Below, piece by piece: positions 31,441 through 42,424 of a stretch of 64,000 bases of DNA; position 1 is the first letter of the stretch; every line of letters begins with the position of its first letter. The DNA is taken from the NCBI GenBank assembly GCA_963693305.1, contig OY855903.1, positions 23,193,255 through 23,257,254 on the forward strand, written 5' to 3'. The notes below the pieces were generated by a model that saw only the letters and a program-made list of their open reading frames with translations, was not told the DNA's origin and ran no database searches. Position numbers and translations under genes: made by a program. This DNA is from Meandrina meandrites. Its lineage: Eukaryota > Cnidaria > Anthozoa > Scleractinia > Meandrinidae.

Positions 31441-32870
31441 GATCGAAAAATCAAATCGCCTGATTTTGTGATGTGAAAGGCCTTCATGTCAAAGTAGCAA
31501 GACCAGAATCTTTTGGGTTCTTGGTTTAATGTTTTTTCTGCTAGAGCTAAAAAAAATTTGACCAAATTTTGCTCGCGCACAACCAAAATTCAAGACGATT
31601 GTTTACCTTTTTTAAGTGATCGGTGCAAAGCAAGGACAACCTGTACTGCCATATTTTTTTACATAGAAAAAAAGGTCTACTTCTATTTTCTGAGCTGTAG
31701 TAGTTTCAAGCAATTTGACGTTAATCTGTTGGTATTCTACAACATAACTCACTCCTACGTTAGGAGGTTCGAGGGACAACCCAAAAATTGGTCATTTTGT
31801 GGACCTCTTTTCTCAGCAGCTGGCCATGGTGGCTGAAATCAAAACATGGCAGTTACATCATTGTAAAGTCTTAACCTTCCTCTACACGAATATGTAAAAA
31901 ATTATTGCCTGTAACCCCTTTCCTGCAAATTTCAAGGGGTTAATTTTTCCTAATTTTGAGAAATTATCAAAAACAACACCAAATCGCTAATTGTTTAAAA
32001 TTTAAGACGAAAGGGATTATTTCGTGAGGAATATGCTAATGCAGAGATACTAGCATAATTGTTACACAAAAGCCTGAATAGCTCAATTTCAATATATTAA
32101 CAATAGACATCACTACGTATACGAGGCTCTGGGGAATAAACCCCACAAACTCTATAGTTTATTCCCCGGAGCCTCGTACTGAGGTTTATTGTTTTAGGCT
32201 GAATTTTAATATATCAAAATTATATTGGGCTATTGATGCATCCGATGTCCGGTGGACATTCGAATTTGTGCCCAGTCTTCTCTTATGAGATTGAAACCCA
32301 CCTATTAAAGACAAATGTAAGTGATTTCCCCTTCCCTATTTCAGAACCTAGTTCATAATTTGATACCCTGTTTCAGGCCAGACCGCAGTTCTCAAAAGAA
32401 GAATAACAATTCTAATAACCAAAAAATTTAAAATGTTACCTTTACGTTGGTTGTCAGGATAGAGTTCGGTTATTTACAAATGTGTAATAAACGGTTATTT
32501 TTCTAAACTTAGGGCCAGATTCGGAATTGCGCACAATTATTTTGGTCGAGGTGAAAAAATTATCCCACCAACTCTAGGATAATAGCTTTGCTATTTCCCT
32601 GATAATAATTGGTTATTTTTATCTTCTCAATTGCCAACCAAAAGGCCTTTCTTTTCTTCCTTGCAGGTTAAGGCCAGAAAAAAATTCCAGGCCGGCACAA
32701 ATTGTATTAGGAGTTCTTTTAAACAGATGTAGAAGTGCAATTCATAGAAAAGATGCCATTTTTATAATAATCTATAGCAATTTAATTTCCTCATGCCAGA
32801 AATGGTGTTCTGAGAAAATGCTCTTTTTTCGCTTATCGAGGATAATTTGTGGGCCTAGGCCTTGACCTAA
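31441..32870. other. non-coding stretch with one hairpin
   Basis: No gene is recognised. A 64-bp hairpin lies at 32118-32181 and is listed separately. The rest has only short frames. Confidence 0.4.
32118..32181. repeat. short near-perfect hairpin
   Basis: tacgaggctctggggaataa is followed, after a short loop around caaactctatag, by its inverted copy ttattccccggagcctcgta. Arms are about 25 bp with one or two mismatches. It could be a small MITE or a structured RNA source; nothing decides between them. Confidence 0.75.
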
Positions 32871-33105
32871 ATACCAGTTTCATACCGTCAAAAAATTCTT
32901 TAAAAATTTCCGTCCCACACGGACATTTCATTGCGTGCCTTGTCAATTCTCTCAACTTTTCACTTCGTATGTTTTTTTTCCTGGTGATCTTGTCAACAAG
33001 ATAATGGACCCACAACACATTGGTTTTGGCATTAAAGGTCTGCCAATCATTTCTGTCAGTGAAATACAAATAAAATTTAAAATTAACAAATGAGTGCGAC
33101 GTGAC
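32870..33105 (-). pseudogene. haspin-like C-terminal exon, copy N
   Basis: It reads YFTDRNDWQTFNAKTNVLWV, HYLVDKITRKKNIRSEKLRE, LTRHAMKCPCGTEIFKEFFD. It is the sister of copy M (very similar, including the missing base upstream) and continues past the usual end as a slightly longer tail (GMKLVFRSR) to a stop at 32833. Confidence 0.7.
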
Positions 33106-33462
33106 GCAATCGTACCCTTACATAAGTAAGTAAGTAAGTATATGCGTTGCGACTTTTTTAATGTGGGTAGCAATAAAATAGTATCTAACAAACCAGTGGC
33201 CCTCTAAAAATTATTTAAAATACAGATTTAAAAACTATGGCTAAACTGTGAGATAATATAACGAATAAAAATACAAGAGATACGAGATAAAATCAGTTAA
33301 GAAGTGTAAAAGTGTAACTAAATTACAGAATAAAATGATTTAAAAGCTGCTGTTCTATAAAAAAGTTTCTTTCAAAGAGAGTTCCGCATTGATAGCGGTT
33401 AGGTGTTCCAGGCTTGACAGGCAGTCAAAGTAAATGTTCGTCCTCCTTCGGTTTTACGACCA
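33106..33462 (-). mobile_element. LINE 3' fragment beside copy N
   Basis: It is nearly identical to 30010-30350: taag-type tail, gtgggtagcaataaaata, and the end of a reverse-transcriptase frame (minus strand KTEGGRTFTLTACQAWNT-like). The match ends near 33460. It lacks the TIR insertion found in the copy at 30.4 kb. Confidence 0.7.
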
Positions 33463-35210
33463 ATAGGATTGTTTCTCATCAATAAGGGACGATTTTTATT
33501 CACCGCTTTTGTAATAAGTAAATCTCAATACTTATAAAAACATATTAGAAAGAGCCAATAAAAATTCAAAGGAAACCAAACCAGGTAGATGCAGATCTGA
33601 CTAGCAAAATGAAAACATACAAACAACTAAATACAGAGAGGCTCTCAAAGCATGATACATGTATTTAATTTGCTATAGTACAGATTATGACTTAGCGGTA
33701 ATAGATGAATTAAAATTAATTCAAGGACATTACGATTTTAAGATGAATTAAAATTAATTTTTGGTCAATGATTTTATACAAGTTTAATTGGTATTTTTGT
33801 TTGTTTCTGAGTAATTGATCCTCAAACAAAGACAAATACCAATCAAACTAGTTATAAATTATTTTGGGCTGAAATTCATTTTAGGCTATACCATAAAAAA
33901 TAAATCTTTAAAAATACCTTCAGTGCAACAAAAATCTCCATAATGTCCAGCTTTCCAGTTTAAACACAGCTCTTCATAATGAGCAATAGTAAATGCATGT
34001 AAAATAAAGCCATATTGATTCAATACCAAGCCTGAAGGAAATCATTCAATTATCAGTTTGCAATTTTTTAATATAACTTTACATTTCCATCCCAGAAGTC
34101 ATCACTATTAGTGTTCTAGAGGAATATATTTGGCCATGGAAACAAACCATGTAAGGACCCGATATGTGCACATTACAGTTTTGTATGTAAGGGCAGGATA
34201 CTTTGATGTGTACCAGTCCAGAAAGAAAAAATATCCAGGGAGGCCTGCACACATATCAAATAATTAATCAATTCAAGGAGGTGCAATATTCCAACACATT
34301 TTTTTTTTCTTCTGTAACAGTGTCGTGAGAAAAAAACCAGCTTACTTAATAAGAACAGTAGGCTTAATGGACTGAATAAAAAAAATATTTGGCCACTTTT
34401 CATCTTTTATTGATATTCTATTCTCAAGCTTTGCTAGCCAGGCTTATTGTAATGTTGACCCAAATTCATGAGAGTAAAGTATTCATGAGTCAATTGAGTC
34501 AAATTTTCATTTTTTTTTTAAATTTTAAGTTTACCAAATATACTAGTGGAAAGAGTCACGTGACCTTTGTAAAATCAGGGTTTGTCATTGTTACACTTGG
34601 TTACATGAATTATTTGAGTCGGCCATTACAGGTTGCTTTGTCAGGGAAAGAAACGTCAGTTTGCAATTTACCGTTGAGTTTTGGTGTAAAGGTGAGTTTA
34701 TCTCATAATTTTAACTTGGGCTAGTAGGTTTTAGTCAATTGTAGCAAATTTGCTTTGGTGATCACTTTATTAATTCTCATAACCTCTTTTCTTGAGCAAG
34801 AATTGATATTGTGAGGAGAAATTTGATGTTGGTCATTCTTGGGACTCATGGGTTAAGGATTGGGGGAATGAGACGTAACAAATTAATTTGATAAAACTTC
34901 TATTTAATTTATTTTATTCAAACTGGAGCTTGTAAAAAAATATATTTCTTGAAGTAAACACAACGTTCACTGACAAATGCACAACATTTGATATGTTGAA
35001 AGCTATTGTCAACATTCTAAATCTGATTTAATCTATGAATTCTTTTTAATGTGCTCTAAATTGTTATAATTTTAATCATCCATCTGTACATGGCTTTTGT
35101 TTTAACTGGAACAAACATGAATTGGCAGGGTAGAAATGGTACCCTTGGTCCTTGTGTACAGATACAAAGTCAACATAAACACATAAATGTTCTTGGCAGT
35201 TCCTGCCCAA
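33463..35210. other. unrecognised AT-rich stretch
   Basis: Only short frames are present. No domain, RNA gene or named repeat was recognised. Confidence 0.4.
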
Positions 35211-35302
35211 CACTGTTCTTGGCACTTTCCTGCACAGGGGCAATCTGCCTTAGCACACACTGTTCTTGGCACTTTTCTGCACAGGGGCAATCTGGCTTAG
35301 CA
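35211..35302. repeat. 47-bp tandem duplication
   Basis: cactgttcttggcacttt...caatctg.cttagca occurs at 35211-35257 and again at 35258-35302 with few changes. A partial third copy (tgttcttggcagttcctgcc) precedes it at about 35188. Confidence 0.8.
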
Positions 35303-36126
35303 AGGACACTGAATCTAAAGGAGACCTTAGTTAACAGTAACAACAACAAAAAAGGTACTAGCAATTTTGCACCATAGCTGTAGCTTCTTTATGCTTAACC
35401 CTTTCACACACAGGGTGAATCCTTGAATTGGTCGGGACTAACTTCTGGATGAAAAGCTGAAGTCTGTACATGTCTGTTCATTCAAATAAACCTAACTTGT
35501 ACTACCACATGAATGGCAGTCCTAGACAAGAAAGCTGTTCATACTCGTGTGATTTCAAATCCCAAAGTAGGGCTTCACTTACTGTTATTTCTTCAGGGGG
35601 CAAGAGATTACTACCAGAGGGCTGATGTTTACAGCATGCACTACTCAAACAGAAATAAAATTTGGAAGGAACGTAAAATTTCTGCCCCTTTGAGTTCAAA
35701 TGTGGTGGTGACCACATCGCATGAGCAACTATAACAAGTGCACCGTCATGGATTTAGACCTTACAAGTAGGATTTCTGCAATGGGGGCGTGTTCCTTTCC
35801 GGACACCTTCATATCAGATTAACTCCCAGGTATCTTTCGCTGAATGACTGCTGGACGAAGAGCACAAACTCTGTGGGCTGCTTGATGATGCTGAAGATGC
35901 ACCCAGGCTGTGGGTCAAGTACTGCATCTCCTGATGGAGCTGAAGATCTGAAGCTTGTGGGGGTTGTGGAGACGCTGGACACCACACCTGCTACCTCTTC
36001 AGATGTAAGAGCTCGCTGTTGCAGAATTGAATTGGTTTCCAGCAGCTTGCAGACATTGAGATACACCCACAAAATATGGGAGGATAAATTTTGCCATGTA
36101 TAGTATGCACAATCTAAACATTCTGG
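35303..36126. other. unrecognised stretch, possibly the 3' exon of the MULE gene
   Basis: A minus-strand frame at 36072-35809 reads protein-like text (KLLETNSILQQRALTSEEVA). It follows an acceptor-like tract, so it might be a last exon of the transposase gene. I cannot assign a domain. Confidence 0.3.
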
Positions 36127-38096
36127 TTAACTGGAGAGTGTGACCTTCTGATTCTTTCCAGTAAAGTACCTTAACTCCACCTCGATCTTCTCATTTGTTA
36201 CAACTTTCTTTTGTAGAGTGAATGAACTTTTGGTCTTTTGGTCTTTTGGTCTCAGGAAGGCCTTTGATCTCTGCGGTCTGTATGGTGCTTCTCTGCCTTT
36301 GTTTCGGTTGCCTGCCTTCTTGACAGGATCGTGCCTGTGGGAAGATGTTAGGTCAATGAAGCCATCAGTTACCCTGCTGGTCATGACAGCAGGATTGGCC
36401 TGTATCACTTCATTCAGCTCGGCAATGTAGGCGTCTGCTCTCTTGTTTTGCTCAGCATACCTTTGCTTACGTAGCTCAGCACAGCTAGGACCTTTGCCAC
36501 CTTTCAATGCCCCAGAACCATAAGCTCGCAAAGCAGCAGCTGGTTTCACACTTTCTGCAACATCCTCCCTGAAAGCGTCAATTAAGGAAAGATTCACTGC
36601 CCCAATCTTTACCCACCGGGAGTGTCCCATCTCTGCATGATTCGTCTTTGGGACATTGTGGAGAGGCTTGAATGCTTGAAACACATGACTTTGCCGCTTG
36701 TGCCACCAGTTCAAACACGAATGAGGATGGCTGTGTCTGGATAAACTCCTCCATTCTCTCAGAGGCTTTCTGAAAAACTGGCGGAGTTTCTGCCTTCTGA
36801 AGTGAACCACAGAAGAACTTGAATTCACTTTTAGCATCTTCACCTACAAGGGTCTTCTCCTGTCGTACCACAGTGAAGTCAAAATGTTTCTCACAGGGAA
36901 CAGACCTTTGGAAATCTTCGTCTCCTTGAACAGCTGCAATTGAAGCCCAGAATGCTCCTGCCTCATCCATCATGTAACCGTATGGCCAAAACCTACTGTT
37001 ACCATCTCCAGTGTGTTCCCGGATTGCCTCATTTAACACCTCCCAGAACATGGTCATAGACAAGGTGTTTTGACTCCACCTCCATGGTTGCTACTTTGCA
37101 CATCTGGCGGAGGAAGGGATGGTACATACAGAGGGTGATTGTTTTGAATCCGGCACACCTTTTGTGATTACCATCCAGATGGCAGTACTCTTCACTCAGG
37201 GGATTGGTGCCACGACGTCTGTCCATATCAACAGCTATCTGCATCTGCTCTTGGCTGCTCTTTAACATGAAGGAAGGTTTGCCAGGATCTAGCAGTTTGT
37301 TGTGAACTTTGTAGATAAGGAATGGGTCATTAAGTTTCTGACACACTTTCTCTTGATATTATTTCCCACTGCATCAAAGTTGTGGCCACAACTGTCCATT
37401 TCTGCTTGTGCAGTTGCTTTTATGTTGGACATGGCTGCGCTACTGATGAGTGACTGAGCAACTTTTCTCGCTTCTTCAGTTGATTTACCTTCATCAATGG
37501 CAGAGATGATCCGGTCATTCACATATTGCTGGGGTTTCAGACTTCTGAAATGCAGAGACTGCATCATCCTTCATTTCCTTTGAAATGCCTTTGTCAACAG
37601 CTATGCAAGTGTGCTTTCCGTGATGGTAAACTGTTACCCATTGCTTGTCTTCACTGACCTCCCATAGTTTGACTGCAGGGCATGAAACAAGCTCAACCTC
37701 TGTGTTGCAACTGTGGCAAACCATGATTCCATTTCTCTGCTCAAAGTTGACCCTGTTTTCCTTTTGGTACTGCCTCCTATACCAACACACTGGATTGGGG
37801 CATTTTGGAGAGCCCTTACATGAAGCTCGTCTTCTGATGCCATTAAATCCGCTCCTTTTTGAGTTAAAATACGTGTTCCAGGGAAGGCCATGTGATGTGG
37901 ACGACGCTGGTGAGCTAGCATTGTATCTCAATTTGAACACCTGGTCCCCATCAATATCAATTGACATGTTGCACTTCTGTTCCAGAAAATAATAATGGTG
38001 TAATTCTGTTGTGTTGGCTGCAGGAAAAAAAAGAAGCAATGCAAGAGTGAAAATATTGTACAATTCGAAAAGAGCACGATCTAATAAACACCTCAT
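36127..38096 (-). pseudogene. MULE-type transposase, frameshifted
   Basis: Pieces in four frames on the minus strand form one protein. It opens with a WRKY-GCM1/FLYWCH-like zinc-binding region (CKGSPKCPNPVCWYRR, VCHSCNTEVELVSC, TVYHHGKHTC). The catalytic region follows with YCHLDGNHKRCAGFKTITLC (first Asp) and YGYMMDEAGAFWASI (second Asp), then CLNWWHKRQSHVFQAF and NHAEMGHSRWV. The last part is Lys/Arg-rich with ALKGGKGPSCAELRKQRYAE. Frame changes occur near 37545, 37340, 37055 and 36725. I know this domain order from multi-copy cnidarian ORFs related to Mutator transposases. Inverted termini were not identified, although a large palindrome begins 22 bp upstream. Confidence 0.65.
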
Positions 38097-38118
38097 CTCA
38101 TTTACATGCCATAATTAG

Positions 38119-39090
38119 CAATTAGATTATGAGCTTGAGATTTCTATGAGGTGATAGTTGATGAGGCCGCAGGCCGAATCGACTATCACCTCATAAAAAT
38201 TGAGAGCGAATAATCTAATTGTTTTTGTAGAATTCTAACTGAAATAAACGCAAATAACGGTTTCTAATTATTTTTCTACGCATTATCGAACTATAAAACG
38301 CTTTAACAAAATCGCACACATTGAATTGGTAAATTTGCAGTTGTTTACGCGCGTGCACCTGTTTTTCAATAATTTCAAGCTTTTAAAGTCAAGAAACCGC
38401 TAATGTCCTTCTTTTAGTCTTCTCGGGAATATTTTTATCCATTTACATCTAAACTTCCTTCCAAAACTTCGGAAAAACGATAAAAATGTCGCATTTTGTG
38501 GACGACCTTCGGCAACTGCACACTAATGGCTGATAGTGTTCAATAGCTCAGCCAATCACATTGCAGCATTTGCATTAGTGTACTAGTAGAATTCTACTAA
38601 CTAGTATTAGTAGAATTCTACTAGTACACTAATGCAAATGCTGCAATGTGATTGGCTGAGCTATTGAACACGATCAGCCATTAGTGTGCAGTTGCCGAAG
38701 GTCGTCCACAAAATGCGACGTTTTTATCGTTTTTCCGAAGTTTTGGAAGGAAGTTTAGATGTAAATGGATAAAGAATTCCCGAGAAGACTAAAAGAAGGA
38801 CATTAGCGGTTTCTTGACTTTAAAAGCTTGAAATTATTGAAAAACGGGTGCACGCGCGTAAACAACTGCAAATTTACCAAGGACAATTCAATGCGTGCGA
38901 TTTTGTTAAAACGTTAAGTTCGATAATGCGTAGGAAAATAATTAGAAACCATTATTTGCGATTATTTCAGTCAGAATTCTACTAAAACAATTAGATTATT
39001 CGCTCTCAATTTCTATGAGGTGATAGTTGATTCGGCCTGCGACCTCATCAACTATCACCTCATAGAAATCTCGAGCTCATAATGTAATTG
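38119..39090. mobile_element. 972-bp near-perfect palindrome with hairpin ends (foldback element)
   Basis: The arms run from caattagattatgagct at 38119 and its complement ending at 39090 to a centre near 38603, where agtagaattctact is repeated around ctagta. About 480 bp per arm pair with few differences. Each outer 103 bp (38119-38221 and 38988-39090) is itself a hairpin with a gtgatagttgatgagg/cgactatcacctcat stem. No coding frame is present. It may be a foldback/MITE-type transposon. Such a structure can extrude a cruciform. Confidence 0.92.
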
Positions 39091-39719
39091 TTAAATAGTT
39101 GTCTGCTCGGTGACCTGGCCTTTGAATGGTAGTGAGGCTGGAGGTGGCCTTCCATTGGTACAAACCTCTCTGCTTTATCATGTAAATGCAAACTAGTTAG
39201 CAGCAGAACACAAACAGGACTTATTTCATTGAAAGATTTGAAATTACAGCCAATTTCATCAGCTGATGATTTTCATCATTAAACACAACGACAAGTAAGT
39301 TTAAAAGTGTGAGGTAGACTACTTTATTTACTTGTACAAGGAGTAGATCTTAGGACAAGTTAAAACGACATCTATTTCTGTAAATAAATATATAAATAGA
39401 AATATAGTTCAGCTAATGGTCACCGTCGAATCCAAGATAGTGCTCTACAATGAAGGAGCTTTTAATAATAGATTGTGTAGCAAAACTACTCTGGTGTTGA
39501 GTTCATATGGATTTTAATACAATACTGTTTCGTAGGTCAATGCGAGGTTGGCCCACTCATCAGTTATCCTCCATATACACTGATGCCAGAAAGATGCACA
39601 CACAAACAATATGATCGCGCAAGATGCGTTATGCGTTAACAAAAAGCTGTTAATTTTACCGTTAAGAATACTGTTAAAAATTGAAAACTTATGCACGCGC
39701 TATCTGTATCAACATGTGC
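39091..39719. other. unrecognised stretch
   Basis: No gene is visible. Short frames only. Confidence 0.4.
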
Positions 39720-40110
39720 GCGCTAAGTAGCAATTGCCGTACTCGTTAAATTGTATCTTAGGAGAAACTTTCTTTTGTGCCTACATGTAGAAACGAGTTC
39801 ATTACGCTTGTTCAACGTTGCCAGCTCCGGTTTCGTGATGATAAAATGCTTTTCTGCGATGCACAGCTGGCATTTTCTGGTGAGATTTGAGTATGGCTTT
39901 GCTTTTCCAAGGATCTTCCACCCAATTGTGTAACTTTCTTTTTTGCACTTTAGTTCCCAGACATATTTACTAAGTTCGGTGTTGTGTAAATAGAAATATA
40001 AATACACCTGAATCTGTAAACCAACAAGGACTTTTAACTTTTTATTTTTTAATGTGCAAATATAGTTCCACTCTGAAGAAGGCTGAATGCCGAAACGTCG
40101 CATTAAAAGC
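39720..40110 (-). pseudogene. C-terminal fragment of a Penelope-like/GIY-YIG retroelement protein
   Basis: The minus-strand frame contains NTELSKYVWELKCKKESYTI, GWKILGKAKPYSNLTRKCQL, CIAEKHFIITKPELATLNKR and CRHKRKFLL. This conserved tail follows the GIY-YIG domain in many cnidarian retroelement ORFs. The preceding residues are not homologous and derive from the adjacent sequence with the motif gaaggctgaatgccgaaacg (40078-40097), which resembles terminal repeats of Penelope-like elements. Confidence 0.6.
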
Positions 40111-40959
40111 TGGAACAGTTATATAATATGTAATATATATAATATTTTCAATATAAATGACTTAAATTATTAGCAACTATAAATTAAAATAACTATTAAG
40201 CTAGCAGAGCCGCGCAATCAAATTATATGTAAGCTAGCCTGCTCAAAATCCAAATAGTGCACGCTGATAGCGTGAGCAAATCCTTTCACCAGAAACGTTT
40301 TTTCGCGCGACAGGTCATTTTTACATTGGGAAAAATATAAAAGTGCCATTCTTAAGCGTGATTTCCTAAAAAAAAGAATTTTGTATTTTAACTGCAGTAA
40401 AATAACACTCAATAACAAGCACAAAAGGCTCCATAGTAGTATAGTAGGGATGTTTTACTCCACTTTTTTGAGGTGGAATCTCATTAGTGTGAGGCGCAAT
40501 AAATTAACTTGGTAACGTCATAGACTCAATGATCATAGATGTCAAAGTGTATTTTTGTGGAATATATTAACTTCCATGAATTTGCTGTGGTATACATTAA
40601 CACTCTGTGGAATATATTAAAGAACAAAGGCTAACAATAGACCTACCACCAGAACGAATTATTATTCACAAACGAAAAATAGATATGCGCTTTCGTGACC
40701 CGAAGGAAAATAATAGCAAGCAGGAAAACAAATTGCCTCGTAAGTAACATTTATGATAAACACACAGATAACAACTCGAGCAAAACTTTTATTTCCCTCG
40801 ATCAATACTTGTGAGCGACAATAATTCAAGGATAATAATTCAAGGAAAACTATGGTGGTAGTGGAGTAAACCATCCTTACAATACTACTGCTCAACATAA
40901 GAAATCGTTCAGTTATGGGAATTTCTGATATAGCAGAATCCGGGGGAGATGTTGATGAC
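40111..40959. other. unrecognised stretch
   Basis: Contains three imperfect copies of gtggaatatattaa around 40555-40620. No gene was recognised. Confidence 0.35.
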
Positions 40960-42156
40960 CTAGAATGGTATGATATGGGTTAACCCTTTTGCACCAACAT
41001 CCTCTATGAAAATACCAAGTTCATGTTTTCGATGAAGATAGAGGGAATTTTCCCATAAATAAGCCTTTTTCAACATTCTATAGTACTCTTTATAGTCCTT
41101 GTACCTCTTTACGATGTTCTGAGGACGAGGAGGTCCATGGGCGAGAAGGAAAGCAGCTTTCACTTCACTTGTTGTAACACAAGGCACCTGTAGGCAAAAC
41201 CTACAACTGACGCCCTCCTCTCTAAGCTCTCCTAAGCTGTAATGTGGACTCTCCCTTGCTGAGGGAGACAGAACATGTCAACTAGTAAGTTTTTTTTCTT
41301 CAGAAACTAAACGACAAAAGGAAGGCCATGCATGTACAATAGATTCTATGTATTCAACTTTTCTAAAATATCTAGATATATAACTTTTCTAACTATCTGA
41401 ATAAACTCTGCACTAAATTGTTCTGACAAGTACTTCCAAATTATTTGAGGACAGAAACAATCAGCCCATATAACTACAGTTGTAAAAAGTCAGAGGTAAA
41501 TTATTTGTGATGGTAATTTTTTTTACTACTTATTCAGTTATCCTTATCGTAAACAGCCAAACGAGCTTCAAATTATCCCGCATTCAAGTTGTGTTGAATG
41601 AAATTGAAGCATTCAAACCTCGAGTCGAAACTCACTGACATATTTCCATAGATAGAACCACACCGATACAATACGTTTTAGAGCCTGCCTGATAAATTTC
41701 ATGATGGATTGTAGAGTCAATGCAGTTTCAACCGAGTCGAATGCGAATTATTACCGATATATTTTGTTTTGGGATCGGCTTCAATTACATTCAACCTCTT
41801 TGCAATCTGCGACTTACAATTGCTTGCAAATCAAAACAAATCAAGAGCTCCGTTTATTATTTACCAGCCTCATTGCCGTCTTGCACATTATTGTCTTTAC
41901 ACTCTGTATTACTCTTCGGTCTTTTGTGAGTTTTTCCCACTGAAAGTATTTCCCCTCCACTGTAATCGACAAAGGATCGAAGAGACTCCTTCTTTTTCAG
42001 GTAGCAGAAGTATGACCTAGATACGACACAGAATTTCACTTTCAGTTATAAACAGTTGCTCAAAAACATACGAGACGCATTCATGAATAATAGAATACAC
42101 ACAAAAAGTCAAACTCAATAAATTACCTTTCTAAATTCTTCGGCGGAAGAAGCCAT
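40960..42156 (-). CDS. possible small two-exon host gene, function unknown
   Basis: Exon 1 (42156-42127) encodes MASSAEEFRK and ends AAAG/gtaatt. Exon 2 (41187-40960) follows acceptor tgcctacag/gtg, stays in phase and ends at a stop. The predicted product is about 85 residues, rich in Tyr and Lys (RYKDYKEYYRMLKKAYLWEN), with no signal peptide or membrane segment. It is not similar to any transposon protein I know. A TATA-like tatataagg lies about 190 bp upstream of the ATG on this strand (near 42345). Extra exons inside the 939-bp intron cannot be excluded. The family is not recognised, so the gene call rests on splice signals, phase and composition. Confidence 0.4.
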
Positions 42157-42424
42157 AGATCTTTCTTGTAGACAAAAGATTACTTCTAAAATAAACCAAA
42201 AGCAAACTTGATCAATCGATCTCCGATGTCAAGAATTTTGCAAGGGCTCGATTCGCGCTAAAATTAGATCTGGAGAATTAACCAATCAAATGGAGGCATT
42301 AGTAGATTTGTGATTGGCAGGCTGAACAGTTCAGCCTCCTTATATAGGCTCGCTCCGTGTTTAAGGCATTTTAGATCATAGTTGCACTGGAGAAGAAAAG
42401 CCCCTCCAACCTGCTTTCAGAGTG

